DNA of 64,000 nt from Verrucomicrobia bacterium LW23. GTDB lineage: Bacteria; Verrucomicrobiota; Verrucomicrobiia; Methylacidiphilales; UBA1321. Within the stretch, counting starts at the first letter, position 1; each line of letters starts with the position of its first letter. This document shows positions 24,464-32,978 of the stretch, piece by piece. The notes beneath the pieces are model-generated. The model was not told the origin of the DNA. It did not search any database and was given only the letters and a program-made list of their open reading frames with translations. The DNA is taken from assembly GCA_003054695.1 (NCBI GenBank), contig QAZA01000021.1, positions 62,001 to 126,000 of the forward strand. Direction: 5' to 3'. The position numbers and the translations under genes were made by a program.

Positions 24464-25288
24464 CTAATCCGCCTCGCGCCCCAGGTAAGCTGCAATCACT
24501 TTGGGATCCTGCCGCACCTGTTCGGGTGTGCCATCGGCCAGTCGGGCACCGCGATCCAGCACCATGATGTGGTCGGAAATCTGCATAACAAGCTTCATGT
24601 GGTGCTCGATGAGGATAATCGCCAGGCCGCGGTCGCGCAGATGCCCGATCAGCTCGATCATGTTGTCGGTTTCAGCCGGGTTCATCCCCGCCGCAGGCTC
24701 GTCGAGCAGGAGCAGGCGGGGCCGTGTTGCCAGGGCGCGGGCGATTTCGAGGCGCCGCTGGAGTCCGTAGGCCAGGTTGCGCGCCCATGTGTGGGACAGG
24801 TGTGCCAGGCCCACGGTTTCGAGCAGCTCGCGGGCCGTTTCGCGCGATTCCTTCTCCTCTCGCTGATAAGCGGGCGTGTGGAAGAGCATGCCGAGAGGGG
24901 AAAAGGAGCGGTGCATGGATTGGCCGGCCATGACATTTTCCAGCGCGCTCATCTCGCCAAAAAGGCGAATATTCTGGAATGTTCGGGCCAAACCGGCCTT
25001 GCAAACCAGGTGCGGCGGCATTCCAGTGATATCTTTACCGTTAAAGTAAACCGTCCCGGCATCGGGGCGGTAGATACCGCTAAGGCAGTTGAAAAGCGTT
25101 GTCTTGCCTGCACCGTTGGGGCCAATAACGCTATGGATTTCCCCTTTTGCGACGTTAAAGTTGATCGATTGCACCGCCTTGAGGCCACCAAACGTTTTGC
25201 TGACGCCGGTGACTTCCAGCACGTTGACTTCCGGAACGTTTTGGCCTACAGAAGAAGCTGAAGGAGAAGGAGTTATATCACTCGACAT
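24464..25288 (-). CDS. livG: Branched-chain amino acid ABC transporter ATP-binding protein LivG
   Basis: This 274-residue ABC ATPase has Walker A GPNGAGKTT, the Q-loop region ARTFQNIRLFGEMSALENVM typical of LivG, the signature region LAYGLQRRLEIARAL, Walker B LLLLDEPAAGMNP and the H-loop IEHHMKLVM. It follows livM by 4 bases. The minus strand shows AAGGAGG eight bases before the ATG at 25288, inside the end of livM, so this is one of the few genes here with a clear Shine-Dalgarno and suggests translational coupling. The N-terminal ~20 residues are Ser/Pro-rich and precede the conserved part. Confidence 0.95.
   Translation of the reverse strand: MSSDITPSPSASSVGQNVPEVNVLEVTGVSKTFGGLKAVQSINFNVAKGEIHSVIGPNGAGKTTLFNCLSGIYRPDAGTVYFNGKDITGMPPHLVCKAGLARTFQNIRLFGEMSALENVMAGQSMHRSFSPLGMLFHTPAYQREEKESRETARELLETVGLAHLSHTWARNLAYGLQRRLEIARALATRPRLLLLDEPAAGMNPAETDNMIELIGHLRDRGLAIILIEHHMKLVMQISDHIMVLDRGARLADGTPEQVRQDPKVIAAYLGREAD
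25033..25046. repeat. CTTTA-N4-TAAAG palindrome (copy 4)
   Basis: CTTTACCGTTAAAG inside livG. It is the exact reverse complement of the copy at 38097-38110. Confidence 0.65.
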
Positions 25289-25292
25289 GGGA

Positions 25293-26588
25293 TCAGCCTC
25301 CTTTCAGTTCGATCGCGTGCCTGCTCGTGCCAAGCAGGCCCTGGGGGCGGTAAATCATCATGATGATCATGAGAGCGCCGAAGATCATGAGCCGATATTC
25401 AAAATCGACGTAGCCACGCAGCAACTCGGGCAACAGGTAAAGGATACCCGCGCCGAGCAACACGCCGGGCAAAGAGCCGAGACCGCCGAGAATCACCATG
25501 GCAAGCACGGTTACGGAGTTATTGAAATTGGCGACATCCGGGCTGACAAAGCCGGTGTAGGCCGCAATGAGCAGGCCGCCCACACCTGCAAACGCGGAGC
25601 TAAGCGCGAAGGAAAGCAACTTCATGCGGACCACGGGAATGCCCATCGCGCCGGCGGCCACCTCGTCCTCGCGAATGGCGATCCACGCGCGGCCGAGCGG
25701 GGAGTGGTAGATGCGGTAAATCGCTGCGGCACAAATGATTACGAGAAGCAATACCCAGGCGAGAATGGTGGGCTTATCGGGCGCCAGGCCAATTTTGGAA
25801 GCGTTGCGCAGGAGAATTCCGCTGGTTTGCCCGGTGACTTCGAGGTTAATGGCCAGCTCGCGTACGCCTTCAGCAAAGCCCAGCGTGACAATCGCGAGGT
25901 AGTCGCCGCGAAGGCGGATGCAGGGCAAGCCGATTAGCCAACCGACCGCGCCGCCGACAATAAACACGATAGGAATGCCCGCCCACCAGGGGAGTCCGGG
26001 GATAAAATCCGGCTTTTGCAGGATGGCGAACGTGTAGGCGCCAATGGCGATAAAGCCGGCGTAGCCGAGGACGAGCAGGCCGGTGTATCCGATAACAATA
26101 TTGAGGCCCATCGCCAGGATCATGTAGATGCCGACCTGAATCCCGAGATTAAGTGTGGTGGGGCTGGGCGCCAGCGCGAAGCCCATGTGCCCGGAGAAGC
26201 CGTAGGCGACGATAACCGCATAGGCAACAAGGGGCGCGTAAAGGCTTTGTGTCCAGGGCTTTACAGGAAGCCACACTTGATCGGTGTAGCGTTGCAACCC
26301 CCAGGCGTTGTAGGCGTGGGCCAGCAGGCCGATGCCCAGGCCGATGAGGCATACAGGGCCCATGTTTTGCCAGAAATCGACGCCGCCTTTGACGTCCCAG
26401 CGCGCATAGACTTCGCCGGAGGGCTGGAGCTCGAATCGCAGCCAGATGAAGGGAAACGTGATGACGAGTACAGCGACCAGCCCGACAAGGAAGGGCACGA
26501 AGGCATTCCACCAGGGCGCGGCCGTGGCGCGCCCCGGGGCGGGGCCGGAGGCAGGGGCCGGGGCGGGGGTGGCTTCGGGCGTGGACAT
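25293..26588 (-). CDS. livM: Branched-chain amino acid ABC transporter permease LivM
   Basis: This 431-residue inner-membrane permease has a Pro/Ala-rich N-terminal tail, then multiple membrane spans. The conserved LivM core reads MGLNIVIGYTGLLVLGYAGFIAIGAY, summarised by GLNIVIGYTGL and GYAGF, followed by LPCIRLRGDYLAIVTLGF, GRAWIAIREDEVAAGAMGI and a C-terminal GGLGSLPGVLLGA. The extra N-terminal region of about 130 residues with three or four spans is also seen in long LivM variants. It partners with LivH. Spacing to livH is 62 bases, and 4 bases to livG. Confidence 0.93.
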   Translation of the reverse strand: MSTPEATPAPAPASGPAPGRATAAPWWNAFVPFLVGLVAVLVITFPFIWLRFELQPSGEVYARWDVKGGVDFWQNMGPVCLIGLGIGLLAHAYNAWGLQRYTDQVWLPVKPWTQSLYAPLVAYAVIVAYGFSGHMGFALAPSPTTLNLGIQVGIYMILAMGLNIVIGYTGLLVLGYAGFIAIGAYTFAILQKPDFIPGLPWWAGIPIVFIVGGAVGWLIGLPCIRLRGDYLAIVTLGFAEGVRELAINLEVTGQTSGILLRNASKIGLAPDKPTILAWVLLLVIICAAAIYRIYHSPLGRAWIAIREDEVAAGAMGIPVVRMKLLSFALSSAFAGVGGLLIAAYTGFVSPDVANFNNSVTVLAMVILGGLGSLPGVLLGAGILYLLPELLRGYVDFEYRLMIFGALMIIMMIYRPQGLLGTSRHAIELKGG

Positions 26589-26650
26589 GCGGTGGGATGG
26601 GCCGTGCGTGCTTGCGGGTGGGTGCGGTGCTGGGGTGCGCGGGCTGTGTG

Positions 26651-27622
26651 TCAGACTTTATCGGCCACGCGCTCGCCCAGCAAGCCGCGGGGGCGCAGGA
26701 TCAAGGTCAGCATCAGGATGGCAAAGAGGATGACGTTGCGCCACTGCGCTCCAAGGATGGCTATGGTAAAATCCTCAATAATGCCGATGAGCAAACCGCC
26801 CAGCACGGCGCCGGGTATGTTACCAATGCCACCGATAATCGCCGCTGTAAACGCCTTGAGGCCGCTGGCGGTGCCGGCACTCCACGTCAGCGTGGTGGTG
26901 TACATGGAAAAAAGCGTGCCGGCCACAGCGGCCAGGCTTGAGCCCACAATAAACGTGAAGGCGATGACGTGGTTGACGGGAATACCTACCAATGAGGCCA
27001 TCAGGCGATCCTGCGACACGGCGCGCATGGCTATGCCGACGCGGGTGCAGTGGATCATGTAGAAAAGCGCCGTCATCAGCAGGCAGGCCGTGGTGAGGAT
27101 GCATACCTGCAGCATGGAGATGCCGACATCGCCCGCACCGGTGGCTGGGTTGCCTTGCACGAGGGTAACGACGCGCCAGGCAAAGGGATCCGAGTAGTAG
27201 TTGGGGAACGTGAAGGGCTGATTGCCCACCACGTTGGATATAAACTGCTGCAGCACAATGCTTAAGCCAATGGCGCTGGTGAGCGGCGCCAGGATGTGCG
27301 CGTTACGCAGGCGGCGATAGGCAATGCGCTCGCTGCCGTAGCCGTAGGCGCTGGCCAGGATGACGGCGAAGACGACGCCCAGGATGAGATTGATTGCTGC
27401 AAAGCTGCCCCACAGGGAGGAAAGCAGCGCGATACCAAAGACCGTTGCGAACATGCCGATCATGAAGATCTCGCCATTCGCGAAGTTAATCATCTGCAGG
27501 ATGCCGTAAACCATGGTGTATCCCAGGGCGATGAGGGCATACATCGAGCCTTTTACCGTGCCGGTGATGAGCAGCTCCAGCCAAGGCACACCGGCAAGGG
27601 ATTTGATGAAGGACTCAAGCAT
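26651..27622 (-). CDS. livH: Branched-chain amino acid ABC transporter permease LivH
   Basis: This 323-residue inner-membrane permease has about eight spans. Family blocks are GTVKGSMYALIALGYTMVYGIL, given as GSMYALIALGYTMVYG, then INFANGEIFMIGMF, CTRVGIAMRAVSQDRLMASLVGI in part (GIAMRAV, LMASLVGI) and the end GGIGNIPGAVLGG. The start at 27622 (MLESFIKSL) places the first span as in other LivH proteins; an open frame extends to 27757 but without similarity. No Shine-Dalgarno is seen. It is separated from livK by a 278-base gap that contains a strong hairpin. Confidence 0.93.
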   Translation of the reverse strand: MLESFIKSLAGVPWLELLITGTVKGSMYALIALGYTMVYGILQMINFANGEIFMIGMFATVFGIALLSSLWGSFAAINLILGVVFAVILASAYGYGSERIAYRRLRNAHILAPLTSAIGLSIVLQQFISNVVGNQPFTFPNYYSDPFAWRVVTLVQGNPATGAGDVGISMLQVCILTTACLLMTALFYMIHCTRVGIAMRAVSQDRLMASLVGIPVNHVIAFTFIVGSSLAAVAGTLFSMYTTTLTWSAGTASGLKAFTAAIIGGIGNIPGAVLGGLLIGIIEDFTIAILGAQWRNVILFAILMLTLILRPRGLLGERVADKV

Positions 27623-27776
27623 GGTAAAGGGCGGGGAGAAAGGCGGCGGTTGGGAAACCAGATGGAAATAGTTGATGGAGAAAGAGTAGAGAATATGTGG
27701 TCCGGACAAAAGAGAAGCAAAGAGAGGGAAGGCAGCGCGCTCTACCCCGATGCCCACTCACCCCCACGGGCAAGGC

Positions 27777-27822
27777 AAAGCCCCCGCGCAGGCGGGCGCG
27801 AGGGCTTGGGCGCGGGCTTTTT
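27777..27822. terminator. Hairpin in the livK-livH gap
   Basis: Arms 27777-27789 and 27810-27820 pair over 11 bases with a two-base bulge (AAAGCC..CGCGC with GCGCGGGCTTT). TTTTT follows on the plus strand and TTTGCC on the minus strand. On the livK transcript it lies about 80 bases after the stop. Hairpins in this place often give the binding-protein mRNA extra stability over the permease genes. Confidence 0.55.
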
Positions 27823-27900
27823 CCCAAAGGAAGGAAGGAATGCAGCAGCAGCGAGGCCGCCGCACAACCAGCAAAGTTTTGTGGTTCTTCCACTTACGCC

Positions 27901-29022
27901 TTACTGCTGCAGAACGACAAACTTCTTGTCCTTCACCGTCCAGATGACGAAATAGGTTTTGCGCAGGTCGCCCTTTTCGTCAAATGCAATCTCACCCATG
28001 GCCGTCTGGAAGGTGTCCTTATGCATCACTTCGGCCACTTTGGCGGCGTCGGTGGAGGCAGCCTTTTCCATGGCGGTGAGCAGCACCTGGGCCGCGGCGT
28101 AGCCGTAAATGGCATAGGGCCCGGGCTCGCGGCCGTAGCGGGCGCGGTATTTCTCGTAAAAGGGCCTGGCCTCGGGCTTGCTCTCCATGTCGGGGCCGAA
28201 GGTGAGGAAAACATTGGTGGCGTAGTCGCCGGCGGCGGTAATCAGTGCCGGGTCAAACGAGCCGTCGCCGCCGGCAAAGGGAATCTCCAGGCCGTCCTTG
28301 CGCATCTTGTTGATGAGCGGCCCGCTTTGCGCGTACATCAGCCCGCCAAACAGGGCCTGCGCGCCTTTGCTTTTGATGGTGGCGATGTTGGCGCTGAAGT
28401 CGCGGTCCGCCTCATTGATGCCGCTGAACTCCACCACTTCGCCGCCTTTCTTCTTCCAGAGGTCGGCCACTTCCTTCGCAATGCCTTCGCCCCACGAGGT
28501 GGAGTTGTGGATGACGGCCAGCTTGCGCAGGCCCAGCGTGTCGAACAGGTAGTTGACGTTGACCTCCGCCTGCTGCGCGTCGCGGCCCACCACGCGGAAG
28601 AGCGTCGGGATTCCTTCCTGCGTAATTTTCGTGTTGGTCGAGCCCGGCGTAATCTGTAAAATCTTGCTCTCGTTATAGATACGCATGGTGGGGATGGTGC
28701 AGCTGCTGTTAAAGTGCCCCAGCACGGCCACCACACCTTTGGCCACCAGGTCGTTGGCCACGTTTACTGCCTTTTCGGAGTTACCCTCGTCGTCCACGGA
28801 AATAGCTTCCAGCTTCTTGCCGAGGATGCCGCCTTTGGCGTTCCACTCATCCAGCGCAATGGCAGAGCCTTCCACCATGGATTTGCCGAGCATGGCATCA
28901 TTGCCGGTTTGTACGCCGGCAAGGCCGATCTTGATCGTCGATGGGTCCGAGGATTTGCTGCAACCGGCCGCAAACGTCAGGCCCACCAGCAGGGTCAGGA
29001 TTAGAAAAAGTTGTTTTGGCAC
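27901..29022 (-). CDS. livK: Branched-chain amino acid ABC transporter substrate-binding lipoprotein LivK
   Basis: This 373-residue extracytoplasmic binding protein starts at the GTG at 29022: (M)PKQLFLILTLLVGLTFAAGC, a lipoprotein signal peptide with lipobox FAAGC and lipidated Cys21. The mature part has the periplasmic-binding type I fold: IKIGLAGVQTGNDAMLGKSM, DEGNSEKAVNVANDLVAKGVVAVLGHFNSS (key part VAVLGHFNSS), RVVGRDAQQ and PYAIYGYAAAQVLL. It should bind branched-chain amino acids or related amides and hand them to LivHM; exact specificity cannot be read. It leads the livKHMGF set. The promoter directly abuts the GTG, suggesting a leaderless transcript. Confidence 0.93.
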   Translation of the reverse strand: MPKQLFLILTLLVGLTFAAGCSKSSDPSTIKIGLAGVQTGNDAMLGKSMVEGSAIALDEWNAKGGILGKKLEAISVDDEGNSEKAVNVANDLVAKGVVAVLGHFNSSCTIPTMRIYNESKILQITPGSTNTKITQEGIPTLFRVVGRDAQQAEVNVNYLFDTLGLRKLAVIHNSTSWGEGIAKEVADLWKKKGGEVVEFSGINEADRDFSANIATIKSKGAQALFGGLMYAQSGPLINKMRKDGLEIPFAGGDGSFDPALITAAGDYATNVFLTFGPDMESKPEARPFYEKYRARYGREPGPYAIYGYAAAQVLLTAMEKAASTDAAKVAEVMHKDTFQTAMGEIAFDEKGDLRKTYFVIWTVKDKKFVVLQQ

Positions 29023-29028
29023 GGGACG

Positions 29029-29057
29029 TTTCTACGAGCACAGTTGAGGGCGGTCAA
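29029..29057 (-). promoter_or_regulatory. Predicted promoter of livK (leaderless)
   Basis: On the minus strand, TTGACC (29057-29052), a 17-base spacer and TAGAAA (29034-29029) form a plausible housekeeping promoter. The expected transcription start, about seven bases after the -10, coincides with the livK GTG at 29022. Confidence 0.5.
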
Positions 29058-29133
29058 CCTTTTATCACTGTACAGGCATCACTTTTTGTCATGCGCCTGT
29101 AACGGCCTGCGCCACGCGCCATCACGGCTGGCA

Positions 29134-29544
29134 TCAACCCTTAACCACGCGCGCCAGAAACAGTTTGGCGGCAGCGGCCGGCACGGGCATTACGGAGAGT
29201 CTGGACTGCTTCACTAAAGCCAGCTCCTTCAACACCTTATGTACTTTAACCTCGGCCAGCGTGTAGGGAGGATCCAGCCGGCGGCCTGCTTTCAGGTCGA
29301 CACACACCCAGCCTTCTTCCTCGGCCGTTGTGTCGGGGTAAGCCTCGCGAACTACCTCGGCTGTACCCACAACCTGCTTCTCCTTAACGCTGTGGTAGTA
29401 AAACACGGTGTCGCCCACCTTCATCGCGTTCAAGTTGATGCGCGCCTGATAGTTACGCACGCCCGTCCACGCGGTTACGCCATCCTTCTCAAACTGAGCA
29501 AAGGAGTAAGCCTCCGGTTCCTGCTTTACCAGCCAGTACGTCAT
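29134..29544 (-). CDS. EVE-domain protein
   Basis: This 136-residue protein consists of one EVE domain (PUA-like fold, COG2947 family). It shows the family start YWLVKQEPEAYSFAQFEKDG, summarised by WLVKQEP and YSFAQ, then WTGVRNYQARINL, MKVGDTVFYYHS and the C-terminal SRLSVMPV. EVE domains bind modified bases in DNA or RNA; some are linked to restriction or RNA modification. Nothing in the neighbourhood indicates a defence context: yajQ starts 21 bases upstream and the two may be co-transcribed. Confidence 0.92.
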   Translation of the reverse strand: MTYWLVKQEPEAYSFAQFEKDGVTAWTGVRNYQARINLNAMKVGDTVFYYHSVKEKQVVGTAEVVREAYPDTTAEEEGWVCVDLKAGRRLDPPYTLAEVKVHKVLKELALVKQSRLSVMPVPAAAAKLFLARVVKG

Positions 29545-29565
29545 AAGTAGCCAAGTAAAAACAAC

Positions 29566-30051
29566 TTAAGGCCGAAAGTTGGTAAAGCTGAGTGCCACGG
29601 AGAAGTCCTTCTTGCGCAGCAACGCCATCACGGCCTGCAGGTCGTCCCTGCTCTTGCCGGTAACGCGCACCTGCTTCTCCTGAATAGCGGCCTGCACTTT
29701 GATTTTGGACTCTTTGATCACCGCAACAATCTTCTTCGCCTCATCGCCCTCAATGCCCTGCTTGATCTTGATCTCCTGCGTGGCATGCCCCAGCGGCGAA
29801 ATCTGCGCGTCCTGGCGGTCCACATTCTTCAGGCTGATCTCGCGCTTGGCCAACTTGCCAATCACGATTTCCTCCAGCGCGTTCAACTTGAACTGGTTGA
29901 TGGCGCTAAGCTTGATAAGCTCTTTCTCCAGAGTAATTTCCGCCTTCGCATCCTTAAAATCGAAGCGTGTGGAAAGTTCCTTTTTCGCCTGATTGATGGC
30001 GTTGTCGACTTCCTGTTTGTCGACTTCGGAGACGATATCAAAGGAAGGCAT
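29566..30051 (-). CDS. YajQ family nucleotide-binding protein
   Basis: This 161-residue protein matches YajQ (UPF0234) over its full length: MPSFDIVSEVDKQEV at the start, then NAINQAKKELSTRFDF, EIVIGKLAKREISLKNVD, KKIVAVIKESKIKVQAAIQ (given in part, KIKVQAAIQ) and VRVTGKSRDDLQ. Family members bind nucleic acid or cyclic di-GMP and form two ferredoxin-like domains. Start is the ATG at 30051, with no Shine-Dalgarno. It lies upstream of the EVE gene. Confidence 0.95.
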   Translation of the reverse strand: MPSFDIVSEVDKQEVDNAINQAKKELSTRFDFKDAKAEITLEKELIKLSAINQFKLNALEEIVIGKLAKREISLKNVDRQDAQISPLGHATQEIKIKQGIEGDEAKKIVAVIKESKIKVQAAIQEKQVRVTGKSRDDLQAVMALLRKKDFSVALSFTNFRP

Positions 30052-30230
30052 GAGAAAATGTTGCTAGAGAAAAAAATCCAGCGAGAACCACGGCCGTGCA
30101 TTCGACCGAACAATGCAGGCGCGCTTGCAAACTTGATTTCAGCCCACTGCCGGGAGGAAAGCAAGCGCACAAATGCATGGGCGTCCGCAACCGACACCTC
30201 GCTCCCCAGCCTGCCGGCTTGCAGCCGCCC

Positions 30231-30494
30231 TTAGCGGCGGTGCTGCGGCCGAGGCCCGGAGAACGACGGGCGATTGTCCAGGCGGTACACAATGCGCGCC
30301 TTGGTCAGGTCGGTCGGCGAGAGCTCCAGCTTCACGCGATCGCCCGGCGTCAGGCGGATGAACCGCTTGCGCATTTTGCCCGAAATGTGCGCGAGGACGA
30401 CATGTTTCGTGCTGTCGAGTTCCACACGGAACATGGTTCCCGGCAAAATCGTAATGATTTTACCCTCCAGTTCGACAACATCACTCGTACTCAT
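30231..30494 (-). CDS. infA: Translation initiation factor IF-1
   Basis: This 87-residue, S1-like OB-fold factor occupies the ribosomal A site during initiation. The family sequence is clear: [21 protein letters not shown], here key parts [15 protein letters not shown], then [29 protein letters not shown] and LTKARIVYR. The C-terminus has about 13 extra residues ([13 protein letters not shown]) beyond the usual 72-residue form. The ATG at 30494 is preceded by a long U-rich stretch rather than a Shine-Dalgarno. The adjacent rpmJ or secY genes seen in many bacteria are absent. Confidence 0.95.
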   Translation of the reverse strand: MSTSDVVELEGKIITILPGTMFRVELDSTKHVVLAHISGKMRKRFIRLTPGDRVKLELSPTDLTKARIVYRLDNRPSFSGPRPQHRR

Positions 30495-30856
30495 ATAAAA
30501 AAAGAAAAAAGCTCGGGAAAAAGGGCGTAAGTTTGTGATTAAGTGCGGGGGCAAAATCCCGCGCGAAACAGAGACCCGGGGGTTTAACCCTAAGTCGATG
30601 GAGGGAAACCTCTCCATCATCGATCCACATCAATCTGCTTGAATGAGACCCCTAAGTCAAGAGACTCCTCGAAAAAAGTCAATAGATTTTTTTGATAGGC
30701 GCCTGCTGACGCCGAAATAATCGCAACAGCTTCTTCTTATCAGTTGTATTTTGCACGTGCCCTGTTACGTTGCGTCACACATGCCTGCCATGATGTAAGA
30801 CTGCCATCCTGATACCCCTCCTCCCCAGGCGTTTCAACCTCTACGCACCCACTGCC
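30495..30856. other. Divergent intergenic region with an infA leader hairpin
   Basis: This 362-base region separates infA (-) from a plus-strand membrane-protein gene. A hairpin at 30597-30618 (GATGGAG/CTCCATC, extended by two GC pairs with one bulge) would lie in the infA leader. On the minus strand TTGACT occurs twice near 30640-30690 but without a good -10 at the right distance. No gene is supported. Confidence 0.4.
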
Positions 30857-31255
30857 ATGATTGTTGGAATCTTCCTCATTCTTGCTCTCGGCGTCCTCGT
30901 CGTGGGAATCGTAATCGCCAGCGTTGCCGCCGGCCAGGGCGCCACCAGCTCCACCATGCTCCCCGATCACTCCGAGCTCACGCCCGATGAGCAGCGCCGA
31001 CAGGGCGATGCCGCAGGAATCCACTCGCATGGCGGCGGAGGCGACTCCGGCCACACAACCTCCTCGGAACCAACTACTTCCTCCGCCTCATCAACAGCAT
31101 ACGGCGCCGTGGGCGGTAGCGCCTCGGGAGGCTGGTGGTCCTCCTCGGCTTCGGATAGCAGCAGCACCGACTCCGGCAGTAACAGCGGGAGCTTCGGCGG
31201 CGATAGCGGTGGCGGCGGTGGTGATGGAGGAGGCGGTGGTGGCGGCGGAGAGTAA
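30857..31255 (+). CDS. Small membrane protein with Ser/Gly-rich tail
   Basis: This 132-residue protein has a single N-terminal membrane span (IVGIFLILALGVLVVGIVIASVAAG), here residues 2-26. A hydrophilic part (LPDHSELTPDEQRRQGDAAG) follows, then about 70 residues made almost only of Ser, Gly, Thr and Asp, ending in a Gly run and Glu. The tail resembles the Gly-rich ends of TPM-domain proteins, but the TPM domain is missing. Function is unknown. The next gene follows after 67 bases on the same strand, so the two may form an operon. Confidence 0.5.
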   Translation: MIVGIFLILALGVLVVGIVIASVAAGQGATSSTMLPDHSELTPDEQRRQGDAAGIHSHGGGGDSGHTTSSEPTTSSASSTAYGAVGGSASGGWWSSSASDSSSTDSGSNSGSFGGDSGGGGGDGGGGGGGGE

Positions 31256-31322
31256 TGCCCACGCCACCACCCCCCGCATTTGCCTTGCGCGCGCCCCGGC
31301 GCCGCCCTCACTATAGCGCCCA

Positions 31323-32930
31323 ATGAGCGGCCCCAAGTGCATTACCCTGGCTACCGACGAGCAGCTGCAATACGCCCGGGAGAATCTCGAAAACTGCGAG
31401 CGCCAGCAGGCACGCTATGGCCGCCTGCTGCACGAGCACGCCCAGCTTGTCCGCGAGCTGGAGTCGCGAAAGATGGACGTGTCTGAACTCGGTAACCCCA
31501 TCTCGCGCAAGGAGTTCGCGGAACGACTGAGCAAGTTTACCGACTGCTGGGAGTGGTTTCAGGCTACCAGTTTCTGTGACTCCCACATGAAGTATGTGGA
31601 GGCCATGATTGCCAAAGCCACGGAAGCGTTGCAGGACAAGTCCGCCGTTTTCTTCCGCGACGTTTATCAGACTGAGCTACAGCAAGTTGCACTGGTTGGC
31701 GAAATAGATGCGGCGGAGAGGGCCTCGGAACGTCGCGCCCCGGCCTCCACCCTGGATCCCGTGTCCGCTGCGACATCGCAAAGCCTTTTGGCCCAGATAC
31801 TTGCACTCCGCAAGGCGTTGCCGGACCTTGCCCTGCTCACCCCCACCGACGCAGCGCGCCTTACCGACGCAGCCCGACTCCATGCCAAAATCCGCGAGCT
31901 GCTGGCCCAGCTGGAGGCGGTGTGGCAACGCTCCGAAAACCAGTCCACCGCCGTCGATGTGATGAGCGCCATCCAGGCCCGCGCCGCATCCCCCGGAGCC
32001 GCCACCCCCAGCCTAAAGGATGCGCTCACCTCCGCGGCAGCCCGCGCCGCTGCGCGCACCGCCTCCGCGGAAGCGGGCACGCCAACCGCGCCGCCCAGCG
32101 ATTCCGCGGACCGCGGCAAGGACAAAGAGCTCGATCGCCTGAACCTGCTACTGGCACGCATTGCCGCGCTGGCGGATACGCCGTTGTGGCACGAGATCTC
32201 CCGCAAAGCGCAAGCCGTTAGGCTGGAACAAGATACGCAACAGCGCCACGTGCTTTTGGAGAACCTGATGCTGGAAGGCGGGCGCCTGCTCAAGAAGCTC
32301 ACCACCATCAACAACTGGCGCGAGCAGCTGGGCACCCTCATCGACTCCCTGGACGCCGCGCCCGCGTCCATCACCGCCATCGCCACCCTCCGCGCTCGCC
32401 TGGAGTCCACTCTGCGCGCCGCTACCGGCGAGCCGCTTGATCCACTCCGCGCCGAGGTAACCAAAGCCCTGCTTTCCGCCCGCGCCGCTTACGACAAACG
32501 TGAAAAGCGACGCATCGTCGCCGAGTCCCTGGCAGAGTTGGGCTACGAGCCCGTGGAAGGCATGGAAACCGCCTGGATGGATGGTGGCAAACTCGTCGTT
32601 GCCCGCCCGGACGACGAATACGGCGTGGAAGTGGTCGCAAACGCCGACGCCAGCCTGGTGCAAACCGCCATGGTGCGCTTCGCCGAATCCGCAGAACTTA
32701 CTGAGCGCCAAAAGCTTGCAGATGAAGAACGCGAAAGCGCATGGTGCGAGGACTACGCCCGCGCCCGCCGCTCCATGGCCAAACGCGGCCTTCGCGTGGC
32801 CATGCAAATGCAGATGGCCGCCGGCGCCCACCCGGTTCGCGTCATCGTCGACCCCGAGCAGGCGGAAAAAGCGAGGCGCCGCACCTCGCGCGCGGCATCC
32901 GCCAAGGCGCGAGGCATCGACAAAAAGTAA
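31323..32930 (+). CDS. Large coiled-coil hypothetical protein
   Basis: This 535-residue soluble protein is predominantly helical. Residues 10-110 (ATDEQLQYARENLENCERQ...) and about 260-340 have heptad-like patterns. The middle (about 215-260) is Ala/Ser/Pro-rich. The last ~130 residues include a more ordered segment ESLAELGYEPVEGMETAWMDGG, then strands around KLVVARPDDEYGVEVVANAD and a basic tail ending KARGIDKK. The start MSGPKCITL at the ATG 31323 is clear. No enzymatic motif or family is recognised. The last ordered segment could be a small ligand- or protein-binding domain; that is inference. Confidence 0.5.
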   Translation: MSGPKCITLATDEQLQYARENLENCERQQARYGRLLHEHAQLVRELESRKMDVSELGNPISRKEFAERLSKFTDCWEWFQATSFCDSHMKYVEAMIAKATEALQDKSAVFFRDVYQTELQQVALVGEIDAAERASERRAPASTLDPVSAATSQSLLAQILALRKALPDLALLTPTDAARLTDAARLHAKIRELLAQLEAVWQRSENQSTAVDVMSAIQARAASPGAATPSLKDALTSAAARAAARTASAEAGTPTAPPSDSADRGKDKELDRLNLLLARIAALADTPLWHEISRKAQAVRLEQDTQQRHVLLENLMLEGGRLLKKLTTINNWREQLGTLIDSLDAAPASITAIATLRARLESTLRAATGEPLDPLRAEVTKALLSARAAYDKREKRRIVAESLAELGYEPVEGMETAWMDGGKLVVARPDDEYGVEVVANADASLVQTAMVRFAESAELTERQKLADEERESAWCEDYARARRSMAKRGLRVAMQMQMAAGAHPVRVIVDPEQAEKARRRTSRAASAKARGIDKK

Positions 32931-32978
32931 CGGCACAATCCCGCGCAACCTATTGATAAAGAAAGACTCAGGAGAACC

